This document shows, in pieces, positions 1 through 6,180 of a DNA stretch of 12,180 nt (position 1 is its first letter; each line of letters begins with the position of its first letter). This DNA is from an uncultured Candidatus Melainabacteria bacterium (GTDB taxonomy: Bacteria > Cyanobacteriota > Vampirovibrionia > Gastranaerophilales > Gastranaerophilaceae): contig CAKVJE010000055.1 in assembly GCA_934754735.1 (NCBI GenBank), positions 1-12,180 on the forward strand. Direction: 5' to 3'. Under the pieces are notes generated by a model that was not told the DNA's origin, did not search any database, and was given only the letters and a program-made list of their open reading frames with translations. A program made the translations under genes and the position numbers.

Positions 1-305
1 ATATCGCCCAAAACGTCCGCAGCTTCATCATGCGGGAGTTTTGAAATCAGTCTTGACGCAAGTCCTTTATCAACATCACCCAAAATCTCGACTTGAAGTT
101 GAGGAGGCAGATATTCAATTACATCCGCGGCTTTTTCTTCATCAATATGAGTAATACAAGCCAAACGTTCTTCGGGCTTTAATTTTTGAAACATATCCGC
201 CAAATCCGCAGAGTGATAAGTTGCAAGTTCGTCACGAAGTTGCTGTTCTGCGTTTGTATCAATTAATTCTTGAATACGGTCAATTGTATTTTCTATGTTT
301 GGCAT
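1..305 (-). CDS. mgtE: magnesium transporter MgtE, N-terminal part (cut by window edge)
   Basis: Reading the minus strand from the ATG at 303-305 gives 101 codons that begin MPNIENTIDRIQELI and continue without a stop to the left edge. The text contains helical repeats of the MgtE N-domain type (HSADLADMFQKLKPEER, then AADVIEYLPPQLQVEILGDV, then KLPHDEAADVLGD). In the family this cytoplasmic superhelical domain, with the CBS domains that follow it, senses Mg2+ and gates the membrane channel; those later domains lie outside the window. An AAGGAA-like ribosome site sits about 6 bases before the ATG. The ID rests on the repeat pattern alone because the CBS and membrane parts are not visible; another MgtE-N protein is possible but less likely. 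Confidence 0.8.
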   Translation of the reverse strand, partial: MPNIENTIDRIQELIDTNAEQQLRDELATYHSADLADMFQKLKPEERLACITHIDEEKAADVIEYLPPQLQVEILGDVDKGLASRLISKLPHDEAADVLGD

Positions 306-376
306 GATATAATTCCTTTTCTTCGCACACTTTGCGCCTTGCAAATGTGCATGTGTTCTTTGGTGAACGGTTTAGC

Positions 377-530
377 AATGGAAAATGGAAAGTTGAAAAT
401 GGAAAATTATTTATATGGTGCAAAAAATTGCACCCTACATTTTTTTATTAAAACTGTGTTCAATATTGAACTTTTTAAACTTAATAAATTTCTAAAACAA
501 TTTTCCACTTTCCATTTTCAATTTTCCATT
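377..530. repeat. long inverted-repeat element with internal GGTGCAA hairpin (copy 1)
   Basis: Arms at 377-411 and 496-530 are inverted copies of each other, matching at about 30 of 35 positions; both are built from AATGGAAAATTG-like words. Between them are a GGTGCAA-AAAA-TTGCACC hairpin (417-434) and a perfect 14-base palindrome, GTTCAATATTGAAC (458-471). The 22 bases at 417-438 recur exactly, inverted, at 11894-11915. The element fills the space between the mgtE start and the yajQ stop. It could be a MITE-like or REP-like dispersed repeat, and as RNA it could end yajQ transcription. A plus-strand ORF across it is not credible as a gene. Confidence 0.8.
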
Positions 531-554
531 TATTTAAGTTTTATTTCTTCACAT

Positions 555-1055
555 CTATCTATAGTTCGTAAACTGCAGAGGTGCGTCATACTTTTCTTCA
601 TTCTTCCTCAAAAGCTGAATTACAGTCTGCAAATCATCTCTGCTTTTGCCTGAAACCCTTACTTGTTCACCTTGAATAGAAGCTTGAACTTTTAATTTTG
701 AATCTTTAATATCAGCAACAATTTTCTTTGCTAATTCTTGAGTTAAGCCTTTTTTCAAGTTGAAAACTTGTCTAACATTTCCGCCAAGTGCGTTTTCGAT
801 TGATTGAGCGTCTAAAATCTTAATACTCAAACCGCGTTTAACAAGCTTTGATTGAAGAATATCGTAAATATTTCTCAATTTCATTTCGTCATTTGTTGTG
901 ATTGTTATTGACTTTTCGCCTTCCAAATCAATTGAAGAATTAGAATTTTTTAAGTCAAAACGTGATGTCAAATCTCTTTTTACTTGGTCAACAGCATTAA
1001 CTAACTCTTGACGGTCGAATTCTGAAACAACATCAAAACTGCAATCTTTCGCCAT
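555..1055 (-). CDS. yajQ: YajQ family nucleotide-binding protein
   Basis: The 166-residue product begins MAKDCSFDVVSEFDRQELVNA and matches the YajQ family over its whole length (usual length about 160-165). Members fold as two ferredoxin-like halves and have been reported to bind nucleic acid or cyclic di-GMP; here the role is by family only. Recognisable segments are the N-terminal SFDVVSEFDRQE, the middle KSITITTNDEMKLRNIYDIL with the basic KLVKRGLSIK after it, and the C-terminal KVQASIQGEQVRVSGKSRDDLQ. The ATG at 1053-1055 follows TAGGAGT at a good distance. An extended -10 box lies upstream at 1086-1094. It appears to be a single-gene unit, flanked on both sides by dispersed repeats. Confidence 0.93.
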   Translation of the reverse strand: MAKDCSFDVVSEFDRQELVNAVDQVKRDLTSRFDLKNSNSSIDLEGEKSITITTNDEMKLRNIYDILQSKLVKRGLSIKILDAQSIENALGGNVRQVFNLKKGLTQELAKKIVADIKDSKLKVQASIQGEQVRVSGKSRDDLQTVIQLLRKNEEKYDAPLQFTNYR

Positions 1056-1085
1056 AATAAACTCCTAATTATTTATCACATGTAA

Positions 1086-1094
1086 ATCATAACA
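1086..1094 (-). promoter_or_regulatory. extended -10 promoter of yajQ
   Basis: On the minus strand the bases read TGTTATGAT, an extended -10 (TGn plus TATGAT). Transcription would start near 1079, giving a leader of about 25 bases that contains the TAGGAGT ribosome site. No good -35 is visible, which is common with extended -10 promoters. Confidence 0.5.
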
Positions 1095-1117
1095 CGAATA
1101 ATTTTGAAAGGGGAGAC

Positions 1118-1226
1118 GTTTAGAAGTTGAGGAGAAGTGTTAATTGAACATATGAAAGGTTGAAGGATTGAAGAGTGCTTTAAATTCGCTAACACTCATA
1201 GTTTTTATATAAGAACGAAAGTAATT
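1118..1226. repeat. dispersed repeat family 2, copy A
   Basis: This 109-base stretch is about 90% identical to 3303-3403, apart from one 8-base indel (GGATTGAA-like, after GGTTGAAG). It starts GTTTAGAAGTTGAGGAGAAG and ends with GTAATT. The following bases, 1231-1262, contain an imperfect inverted echo of its TTGAAC-ATGAAAGGTTGAA section, so the full unit may reach about 1270. The rest of the 308-base gap 1056-1363 holds the yajQ promoter and, at its far end, the terminator of the regulator gene; I see no gene in it. Confidence 0.8.
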
Positions 1227-1320
1227 AAATAAACTTTTCAATGTTTCCATCATTCAACTATTTAACTTTTTGTATTGCAATAAAGAAAAAATTTTTAAAA
1301 TAAAACAGTAAATATTCAAA

Positions 1321-1356
1321 TATAAAAGGATGCGATAAATAACAGACTTATCGCAT
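1321..1356 (-). terminator. intrinsic terminator of the XRE regulator gene
   Basis: Arms ATGCGATAA (1330-1338) and TTATCGCAT (1348-1356) pair perfectly over 9 bases with a 9-base loop. On the minus strand the hairpin lies 7 bases after the regulator's stop codon and is followed by CCTTTTATA, a short uneven T tract. Placement supports a terminator; the weak tail lowers confidence. Confidence 0.6.
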
Positions 1357-1363
1357 TTTATCA

Positions 1364-1636
1364 TTATTCTTCATAAAAATGAAATTCTTTACCCAAACGC
1401 AATTCAACTATTCTTAACAGTTTGGAAGGTGATATTTCTAATGCTTCTGCGATTTTCCAAAATGTAACAAGTTTAACTTCTATTGAACCTTTTTCAATAC
1501 GACTAGTGTTTCCAACATCTAAGCCATATTCATGAGCAAATTTGTTTATAGAAAGATTTTTATTGGTGCGTAATTCAGTAATCATAGCACCTACAACTTT
1601 TGCAAATTCTATAGTTTTTTCACTTCTCTGTTGCAT
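1364..1636 (-). CDS. XRE/Cro-type helix-turn-helix transcriptional regulator
   Basis: The 90-residue product is essentially one HTH domain. Residues about 15-75 hold ITELRTNKNLSINKFAHEYG, LDVGNTSRIEKGSIEV and LVTFWKIAEALEISPSKLL, the standard five-helix Cro/C1 layout with the recognition helix around GNTSRIEKG. There is no second domain. It is divergent from the prepilin chimera at 1728, and a perfect palindrome (1665-1688) lies between them, so control of that gene and of itself is likely. No ribosome site precedes the ATG at 1634-1636; instead a consensus TATAAT ends 6 bases before it, which would make the transcript leaderless. It could also be a restriction-controller-like protein, but it lies well away from the restriction genes at 6181. 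Confidence 0.85.
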   Translation of the reverse strand: MQQRSEKTIEFAKVVGAMITELRTNKNLSINKFAHEYGLDVGNTSRIEKGSIEVKLVTFWKIAEALEISPSKLLRIVELRLGKEFHFYEE

Positions 1637-1642
1637 GTATAC

Positions 1643-1648
1643 ATTATA
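1643..1648 (-). promoter_or_regulatory. TATAAT -10 box of the regulator gene, leaderless geometry
   Basis: The minus strand reads TATAAT-GTATAC-ATG, so a start 7 bases after the box falls on the A of the ATG. The -35 region would fall at about 1666-1671, inside the palindrome at 1665-1688, and is a poor match, which suits a promoter that is weak or controlled by a bound regulator. Confidence 0.5.
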
Positions 1649-1664
1649 TGTGCTAGAATTACGA

Positions 1665-1688
1665 CATTATTGTATGAATACAATAATG
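1665..1688. promoter_or_regulatory. perfect palindromic operator between divergent genes
   Basis: Arms CATTATTGTAT and ATACAATAATG are exact reverse complements separated by GA. The site overlaps the proposed -35 of the prepilin gene and the expected -35 region of the regulator gene. Size and dyad symmetry suit a dimeric Cro/C1-type protein. Binding by the neighbouring regulator is inferred from position. Confidence 0.7.
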
Positions 1689-1698
1689 CTAGGATAAT
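1670..1698 (+). promoter_or_regulatory. promoter of the prepilin chimera
   Basis: TTGTAT (1670-1675), a 17-base spacer, then GATAAT (1693-1698). Transcription would start near 1705, upstream of the GGGAGA ribosome site (1715-1720). The -35 box lies inside the palindrome, so a bound repressor would block it. Confidence 0.55.
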
Positions 1699-1727
1699 AT
1701 GTTTTTGTAATTATGGGAGAATTATTC

Positions 1728-3206
1728 GTGAAAAAGACTAATGGATATTTAAAACCTGCATTTTCATTAATGGAAATGATGGTTGTTTTGTTAATTGTAG
1801 CTATTCTTGCTGCTGCAACTGCGCCAATGGTTACAAAAAAGATGGCACGTAATGCAGGTTCAGGCGATAGTCCTTGGGTTTATACAGGTTTGAGCAATAG
1901 TATTGCATTCAACATGAATCGCAACGACAATTCTCCGGTAATAATAGGCGCATCTTCTCTTCCAGCATCATTAGAATCTAAAACTCGATTGTTTATAGAT
2001 TCTGGCGATAATGCTTCACATATAGCATTTGGAAATGGAAATACCACTCCAATTGGTATAACTGCTGACCCGACAAAGGGAAGAATCGGAATCTCTAATC
2101 AATATATACCTAATGATTCTATTGCATTTGGAGCAGGACAAACATTAAATAAAAATAGCACAGGGCTAATTGCTATTGGTGCTAATACAGTTGCTGGTCC
2201 TGATAATAGCTCTAGTAAAACTGTAAATAGTGCAATTGCAATTGGTAAATTAGCGCAAGCTATAGACCCTGATTCTATTTCAATTGGATATAATGCACAA
2301 GCGATGAATTCTACTCGTTATGATGGTAGTATGCTATACGGTGGAAATATAGCAATTGGAACTTCGGCAGAAGCAAAAGATTATCGTACAATTGCTATTG
2401 GGTATAACGCAATCACAAGTGACAGCAGTACATCGGAATCTAGTGATTTTGCTATAGCAATTGGAAACGAGGCGAAGGCGAAAGGCAATTTTTCAATTGC
2501 AATTGGTAATGGAGCAGTTGTAAAGTATGGACATGAATATTCAGTTGCAATTGGTGCAGGTGCAGCTTCATCAGCATCTAATCAAATAGTATTAGGCACG
2601 GAAACGGATACGATATACATTCCTGGGAATTTGATTGTTGGAAATCTTGCGGCTATAGGTACAAGACGGGTTGGAGATGCTGCTCTTTGGACATCGTTTG
2701 CCGGTAACTCTTATGGTTTTCTTGCCACGGACGGTCAGTCAAGCGGGAGCAATGTTTATATGTGGAATACAACGAACGCGACGAATTACGCCAATAAAAC
2801 TGTTGTTATATCCGATCGTCGTTTAAAGAATGTTGGCGAAGCATATACCGCAGGTTTAGATGAGCTTAAGAAACTTGATTTCTTCCATTACACATTCAAA
2901 AAAGACGAAGCTAAGACTCCACATGTCGGTGTTATGGCACAAGATTTGCAAAAAGTTTTCCCTGATGCTGTTACAGAAGGCGATGACGGATATTTAAGAA
3001 TCCGCATGGAAGATATGTTCTATGCCGTAATCAATGCTGTTAAAGAGCTTGATACAAAGATTTGTGAAATTGTTGGAAATGTGACTTCTTTATCTAAAAA
3101 AGTAGACAAACAACAGCAATTGATAGAAACTCAAAATCGTAGAATTGAAGAACTGGAAGCACGACTTACAAAACTTGAAAAGAAAAAGGGTGTTGAACTG
3201 CATTAA
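1728..3206 (+). CDS. type IV prepilin-like / YadA-head / S74 self-processing chimera
   Basis: About 492 residues if translation starts at GTG 1728, which I prefer because GGGAGA lies 7 bases before it; an in-frame ATG at 1713 has no ribosome site and would add 5 residues. The N-terminus is a class III prepilin leader: KK, then A11-F12-S-L-M-E16 with Glu at +5, then a hydrophobic helix and TAPMVTKK. The residue before the cleavage point is Ala, not the usual Gly. Residues about 130-285 hold repeats of the trimeric-adhesin head type (AIAIGKLAQA, SISIGYNAQA, TIAIGYNA, AIAIGNEAKA, SIAIGNGA, SVAIGAGA). Residues about 361-445 form an S74 intramolecular chaperone domain: SDRRLKNV with the expected nucleophile Ser362 and Lys367, then HVGVMAQDLQKVFPDAV. 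The end (about 440-490) is a Lys/Glu-rich coiled coil. Likely exported by the pilus machinery and trimeric; the exact job is unknown. Confidence 0.85.
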   Translation: MKKTNGYLKPAFSLMEMMVVLLIVAILAAATAPMVTKKMARNAGSGDSPWVYTGLSNSIAFNMNRNDNSPVIIGASSLPASLESKTRLFIDSGDNASHIAFGNGNTTPIGITADPTKGRIGISNQYIPNDSIAFGAGQTLNKNSTGLIAIGANTVAGPDNSSSKTVNSAIAIGKLAQAIDPDSISIGYNAQAMNSTRYDGSMLYGGNIAIGTSAEAKDYRTIAIGYNAITSDSSTSESSDFAIAIGNEAKAKGNFSIAIGNGAVVKYGHEYSVAIGAGAASSASNQIVLGTETDTIYIPGNLIVGNLAAIGTRRVGDAALWTSFAGNSYGFLATDGQSSGSNVYMWNTTNATNYANKTVVISDRRLKNVGEAYTAGLDELKKLDFFHYTFKKDEAKTPHVGVMAQDLQKVFPDAVTEGDDGYLRIRMEDMFYAVINAVKELDTKICEIVGNVTSLSKKVDKQQQLIETQNRRIEELEARLTKLEKKKGVELH

Positions 3207-3221
3207 TTTACAACAATTCTT

Positions 3222-3266
3222 GCCTTCTACCAGAGAATTTTAGCTCTTTCCCTAACAAGGGAAGGC
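3222..3266. other. competing hairpins after the prepilin gene
   Basis: Two stems share bases: GCCTTC (3222-3227) with GAAGGC (3261-3266), and TTCCCT (3248-3253) with AGGGAA (3258-3263) around an AACA loop. No T tract follows, so this is not a classical terminator. It could slow or end transcription of the preceding gene, or be part of a further dispersed repeat. Confidence 0.35.
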
Positions 3267-3302
3267 TGTGATGGGTGGCTGTTTTGTGAGAAAAGTTGAG
3301 CA

Positions 3303-3403
3303 GTTTAGAAGTTGAGGAGAAGTATTAGTTGAACAGATGAAAGGTTGAAGGGTGCTTTAAATGCGCTAACGCTTATAGTTTTTGTATAAGAATGAAGGTA
3401 ATT
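3303..3403. repeat. dispersed repeat family 2, copy B
   Basis: Same orientation as 1118-1226, about 10 substitutions plus an 8-base gap, beginning GTTTAGAAGTTGAGGAGAAG and ending GTAATT. It stops 1 base before the stop codon of the aminotransferase gene on the other strand. Both copies sit in intergenic DNA on either side of the regulator/prepilin pair. Confidence 0.8.
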
Positions 3404-3404
3404 T

Positions 3405-4502
3405 TTATTTCCATTTTCTATCAGCAATAAATTCTGTAATTAATTCCAATGCTGGTTTTAAATTATCTGCGCAGAAACCAAGTCTTGCATATCCTTCCAT
3501 TTCTAGCGTTTCTCCCGGAAGAAGTGCAACACCGGTTGAGGCTTGTAATTTTTTGCAAAAATCTCTTGATGGCAAATCAAGATTGTATTTTATAAGAACG
3601 GTTGTTCCTCCTGTTGGCAAAATACAATCAATGTTTGGATTTCGCTTTAACCATGATTTTAGAATATCAACACCTTTTCTCATAATTTCAAAATTTCTTC
3701 CGGCAATAAAATCTCGATTTTCTATTGCAACAGATGCAAAATAATCATCCAAGATGCTTACACTAATTGTGTTATATTGTCTTTGGTGGTTAATTTCGTT
3801 TATCAAATCTAATCTGCCGACAATCCAACCCACTCTTAACCCTGGAAGTGAATAAGTTTTGGACATACTTCCTACTGAAATTCCTTTTTCATATATATCT
3901 GCGATTGATAAAGAATATGGTTTGCCGTACAAATTCAAACCGCGATAGACTTCGTCGGATAAAATCCAAACATTTTTCTTTTTTGCAATTTCAACAATTT
4001 TTTCTAACATCCAATCCGGAATAACTGCGCCTGTCGGATTGTTTGGATTGTTGAGGCAAAGAAGTTTTGTTTTAGAAGTTACTATTTTGTCCAAATCTTC
4101 AAGATTTGGAAGCCAATTATTTTCTTCTTTCAAAAAATAAAGTTTTACATTACATCCTAAAGATTTAGGGATTGAATAATGTTGTTGATAAGTCGGAATA
4201 ATCGAAACTACTTCATCTCCTTTTTCTAAAAGAGATAAAAAAACTAATTGATTAGCACCGATAGCTCCATGTGTAACGGTTATATTTTCCAGTTCTTGAT
4301 TTTCGTATAAAGATTTGATTGCGGATTTTAAACTATTTGAACCAGGAATATCACCATAGCCGAGCTTCACATCAAAAATTGATTTATCAAACGGTAAGTC
4401 ATTTATTGATAATGGTGAAATGCAAGTTGTGGTAAGGTCATACTGAGCAGAAGCCTCATATTTATTCATCCATTCTTCAATTTTAAAGTTGTCTATTTTC
4501 AT
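3405..4502 (-). CDS. PLP-dependent aminotransferase, class I/II (fold type I)
   Basis: The 365-residue product is a cytosolic pyridoxal-phosphate enzyme of the aspartate aminotransferase superfamily. Visible landmarks are NNPNNPTGAV (about 151-160), SDEVYRGL with Asp183 and Tyr186 for the cofactor ring, SMSKTYSLPGLRVGW with the Schiff-base Lys215 and phosphate-contacting Arg223, and YARLGFC with Arg340 in the place that binds the substrate carboxylate. It is 25-35 residues shorter than typical AspC-like enzymes, mostly through a short N-terminus. Substrate cannot be told from the sequence, and no pathway neighbours help. The ATG at 4500-4502 has no ribosome site; a near-consensus promoter ends 6 bases before it, pointing to a leaderless mRNA. 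Confidence 0.88.
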   Translation of the reverse strand: MKIDNFKIEEWMNKYEASAQYDLTTTCISPLSINDLPFDKSIFDVKLGYGDIPGSNSLKSAIKSLYENQELENITVTHGAIGANQLVFLSLLEKGDEVVSIIPTYQQHYSIPKSLGCNVKLYFLKEENNWLPNLEDLDKIVTSKTKLLCLNNPNNPTGAVIPDWMLEKIVEIAKKKNVWILSDEVYRGLNLYGKPYSLSIADIYEKGISVGSMSKTYSLPGLRVGWIVGRLDLINEINHQRQYNTISVSILDDYFASVAIENRDFIAGRNFEIMRKGVDILKSWLKRNPNIDCILPTGGTTVLIKYNLDLPSRDFCKKLQASTGVALLPGETLEMEGYARLGFCADNLKPALELITEFIADRKWK

Positions 4503-4508
4503 AAGCTT

Positions 4509-4537
4509 ATGATACCAACTATCACTCTCTATTGCAA
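4509..4537 (-). promoter_or_regulatory. promoter of the aminotransferase gene, leaderless geometry
   Basis: On the minus strand: TTGCAA (4532-4537), a 17-base spacer, and TGG-TATCAT, an extended -10 (-10 box 4509-4514). Six bases (AAGCTT) then separate the box from the ATG, so transcription should start at or next to the start codon. Confidence 0.65.
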
Positions 4538-4868
4538 TAATTGAATGAATCGGTCGTGTTTGTTTCTAGAAAAACAATCTATAAAAATACTTGCTGTTTG
4601 ATCTCTTTTAACAGTTGGTTAGAGTATAGCGAGGGAGAAATTCAAACCCAATAAATTACATTATCTAAAACAAAAACTTTTAAAATTTACAAGGTAAGTT
4701 TAACATAATTTATAATTTTGCAAATATGGAATTTTTAAAGATTATCATAACAATCTAAAAAATGTTATCCGATGCACAAAAGTCCATAGAAAAAATGCAA
4801 AATTTTGTAAAATCTCCATCAAATATATGAGTTATGAAACGTTGAAATATGTTAAGTTTTATTAAGCA
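4515..4868. other. gene-free AT-rich gap before the defence cassette
   Basis: The 366-base gap 4503-4868 has the aminotransferase promoter at its left end. The rest has no ORF with a ribosome site and no terminator-like hairpin that I can see. A short stretch near 4611-4623 (CAGTTGGTTAGAG) resembles a tRNA D-arm, but no complete tRNA can be built around it. I could not place a convincing promoter for the gene at 4869; one is needed here because the left neighbour is on the other strand. Confidence 0.5.
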
Positions 4869-6179
4869 ATGAAAAGATATGCTATTAAAAATCTTATAAA
4901 TTGGAAAGAAAGCCAAAATCGTAAACCTCTTATAATAAGAGGAGCAAGACAGGTTGGTAAAACTTGGCTAATGAAAGAGTTTGGTAAAACTCAATATAAG
5001 AAAACTATTTATATAAACTTTGAAAATAACGAGTTGATGTGTGAACTATTTTCAAAAGATATGAATACTAATCGTATATTGGAAGGTTTGGAGCTTGAAT
5101 ATTCAAAATTTAATGCAGATAATACATTGATTATTCTTGATGAAGTTCAAGAATGTCCAAAAGCTCTAACAACCCTAAAATATTTTTACGAAAATAATTC
5201 TCAATATCATATCGTTGCGGCGGGAAGTTTGTTAGGTGTTGCTTTGCACGAAAGCATTTCTTTTCCAGTTGGCAAAGTTGATTTCTTGGACTTATATCCA
5301 TTGTCTTTTCTAGAATTTTTAGAAGCAATTGGAGAAGAAAATTTTGTTAAATTGTTAGAAAATCCAACATCTGATAATATAAAAACATTTAAACCCAAAT
5401 ATGTAGAATGGCTTAAAAAATATTATTATATCGGTGGAATGCCTGAAGTTGTTAATGATTTTGTTAATAATAATGACTATAAAAAGGCAAGAAAAATTCA
5501 GGAAAGCATTTTAAGAGCTTACACTAATGACTTTTCAAAGCATATTTCTTCTACCGGCAAATTAAAAATTGATTTACTTTGGGAATCTATTCCAAATCAA
5601 TTAACGCAAGAAAGTAAGAAATTTGTTTATAAAAAGATTAAACAAGGAGCAAGAGCAGATGAATTTGAAGAAGCCTTGTCTTGGCTTATAAATTGTGGTC
5701 TCGTTTATAAAATAAATCGAATAACAAAACCAGCAATGCCAATTAAGGCTTATGAAGATACAAAGGCATTCAAACTTTTCGTTTTGGATGTTGGATTACT
5801 TTGTGCATTGAGCAAACTTCCGGCAAGAACATTGATTGAAGGAGATAAAATTTTTACCGAGTTTAACGGAGCATTGGCGGAGCAATATGTTCTACAGCAA
5901 TTGAAAACCCTTGAAGATATGGAAATTGCCTATTGGATAAGCAAATCAGGAAACGCTGAAATTGATTTTGTAATACAAACAGACGGATATGTAATTCCAG
6001 TTGAAGTAAAAGCAACAACAAATTTACAGGCAAAATCTTTAAAAGTTTACAGAGAAAAATTTGAACCTGAAATAAGTATAAGAACAAGCCTTGCTGATTT
6101 TGAAATAAATAATGGATTGTATAATATTCCATTGTTTATGGCTGGAAAATTTGATGAAATTTTGAAGGAAGAATATTAA
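4869..6179 (+). CDS. AAA ATPase with DUF4143 C-terminal domain (COG1373-type)
   Basis: The 436-residue product has a Walker A loop at 25-32 (GARQVGKT), a Walker B at about 87-92 (LIILDE, Asp91-Glu92) followed by VQECPKAL, and the AGSLLGVAL segment usual in this family. The C-terminal part matches DUF4143: YIGGMPEVVNDF in the middle, then AEIDFVI and VIPVEVKA. Glu364, Asp366, Glu379 and Lys381 give a PD-(D/E)XK-like set. Such proteins are widespread, mostly uncharacterised, and often found in mobile or defence DNA. The stop is 1 base before the next ATG, so this gene heads the restriction cassette and is probably translationally linked to it. No clear ribosome site precedes ATG 4869. Family call is firm; function is open. 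Confidence 0.88.
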   Translation: MKRYAIKNLINWKESQNRKPLIIRGARQVGKTWLMKEFGKTQYKKTIYINFENNELMCELFSKDMNTNRILEGLELEYSKFNADNTLIILDEVQECPKALTTLKYFYENNSQYHIVAAGSLLGVALHESISFPVGKVDFLDLYPLSFLEFLEAIGEENFVKLLENPTSDNIKTFKPKYVEWLKKYYYIGGMPEVVNDFVNNNDYKKARKIQESILRAYTNDFSKHISSTGKLKIDLLWESIPNQLTQESKKFVYKKIKQGARADEFEEALSWLINCGLVYKINRITKPAMPIKAYEDTKAFKLFVLDVGLLCALSKLPARTLIEGDKIFTEFNGALAEQYVLQQLKTLEDMEIAYWISKSGNAEIDFVIQTDGYVIPVEVKATTNLQAKSLKVYREKFEPEISIRTSLADFEINNGLYNIPLFMAGKFDEILKEEY

Positions 6180-6180
6180 T

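Noticed and set aside
377..530. CRISPR array
   Set aside because: The AATGGAAAATTG words are inverted and irregular with no uniform spacers or cas genes.
270..653. 127-residue plus-strand ORF
   Set aside because: It runs through the mgtE start, the inverted-repeat element and the yajQ 3' end; the product is low-complexity Phe/Leu-rich text with no ribosome site.
1118..1226. Integron attC-like site (GCTAAC near a repeat)
   Set aside because: No paired core sites, no cassette layout and no integrase in the window.
1713..1727. ATG at 1713 as start of the prepilin chimera
   Set aside because: No ribosome site lies before it, and GGGAGA just after it is well placed for GTG 1728, which gives a standard MKK prepilin leader.
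4611..4655. tRNA-like stretch (CAGTTGGTTAGAG followed by AAATTCAAACC)
   Set aside because: D-arm-like and T-loop-like words occur, but the anticodon arm and acceptor stem cannot be formed and the spacing is too short. It could be a remnant at an integration site, but no matching end was found at the far side of the cassette.
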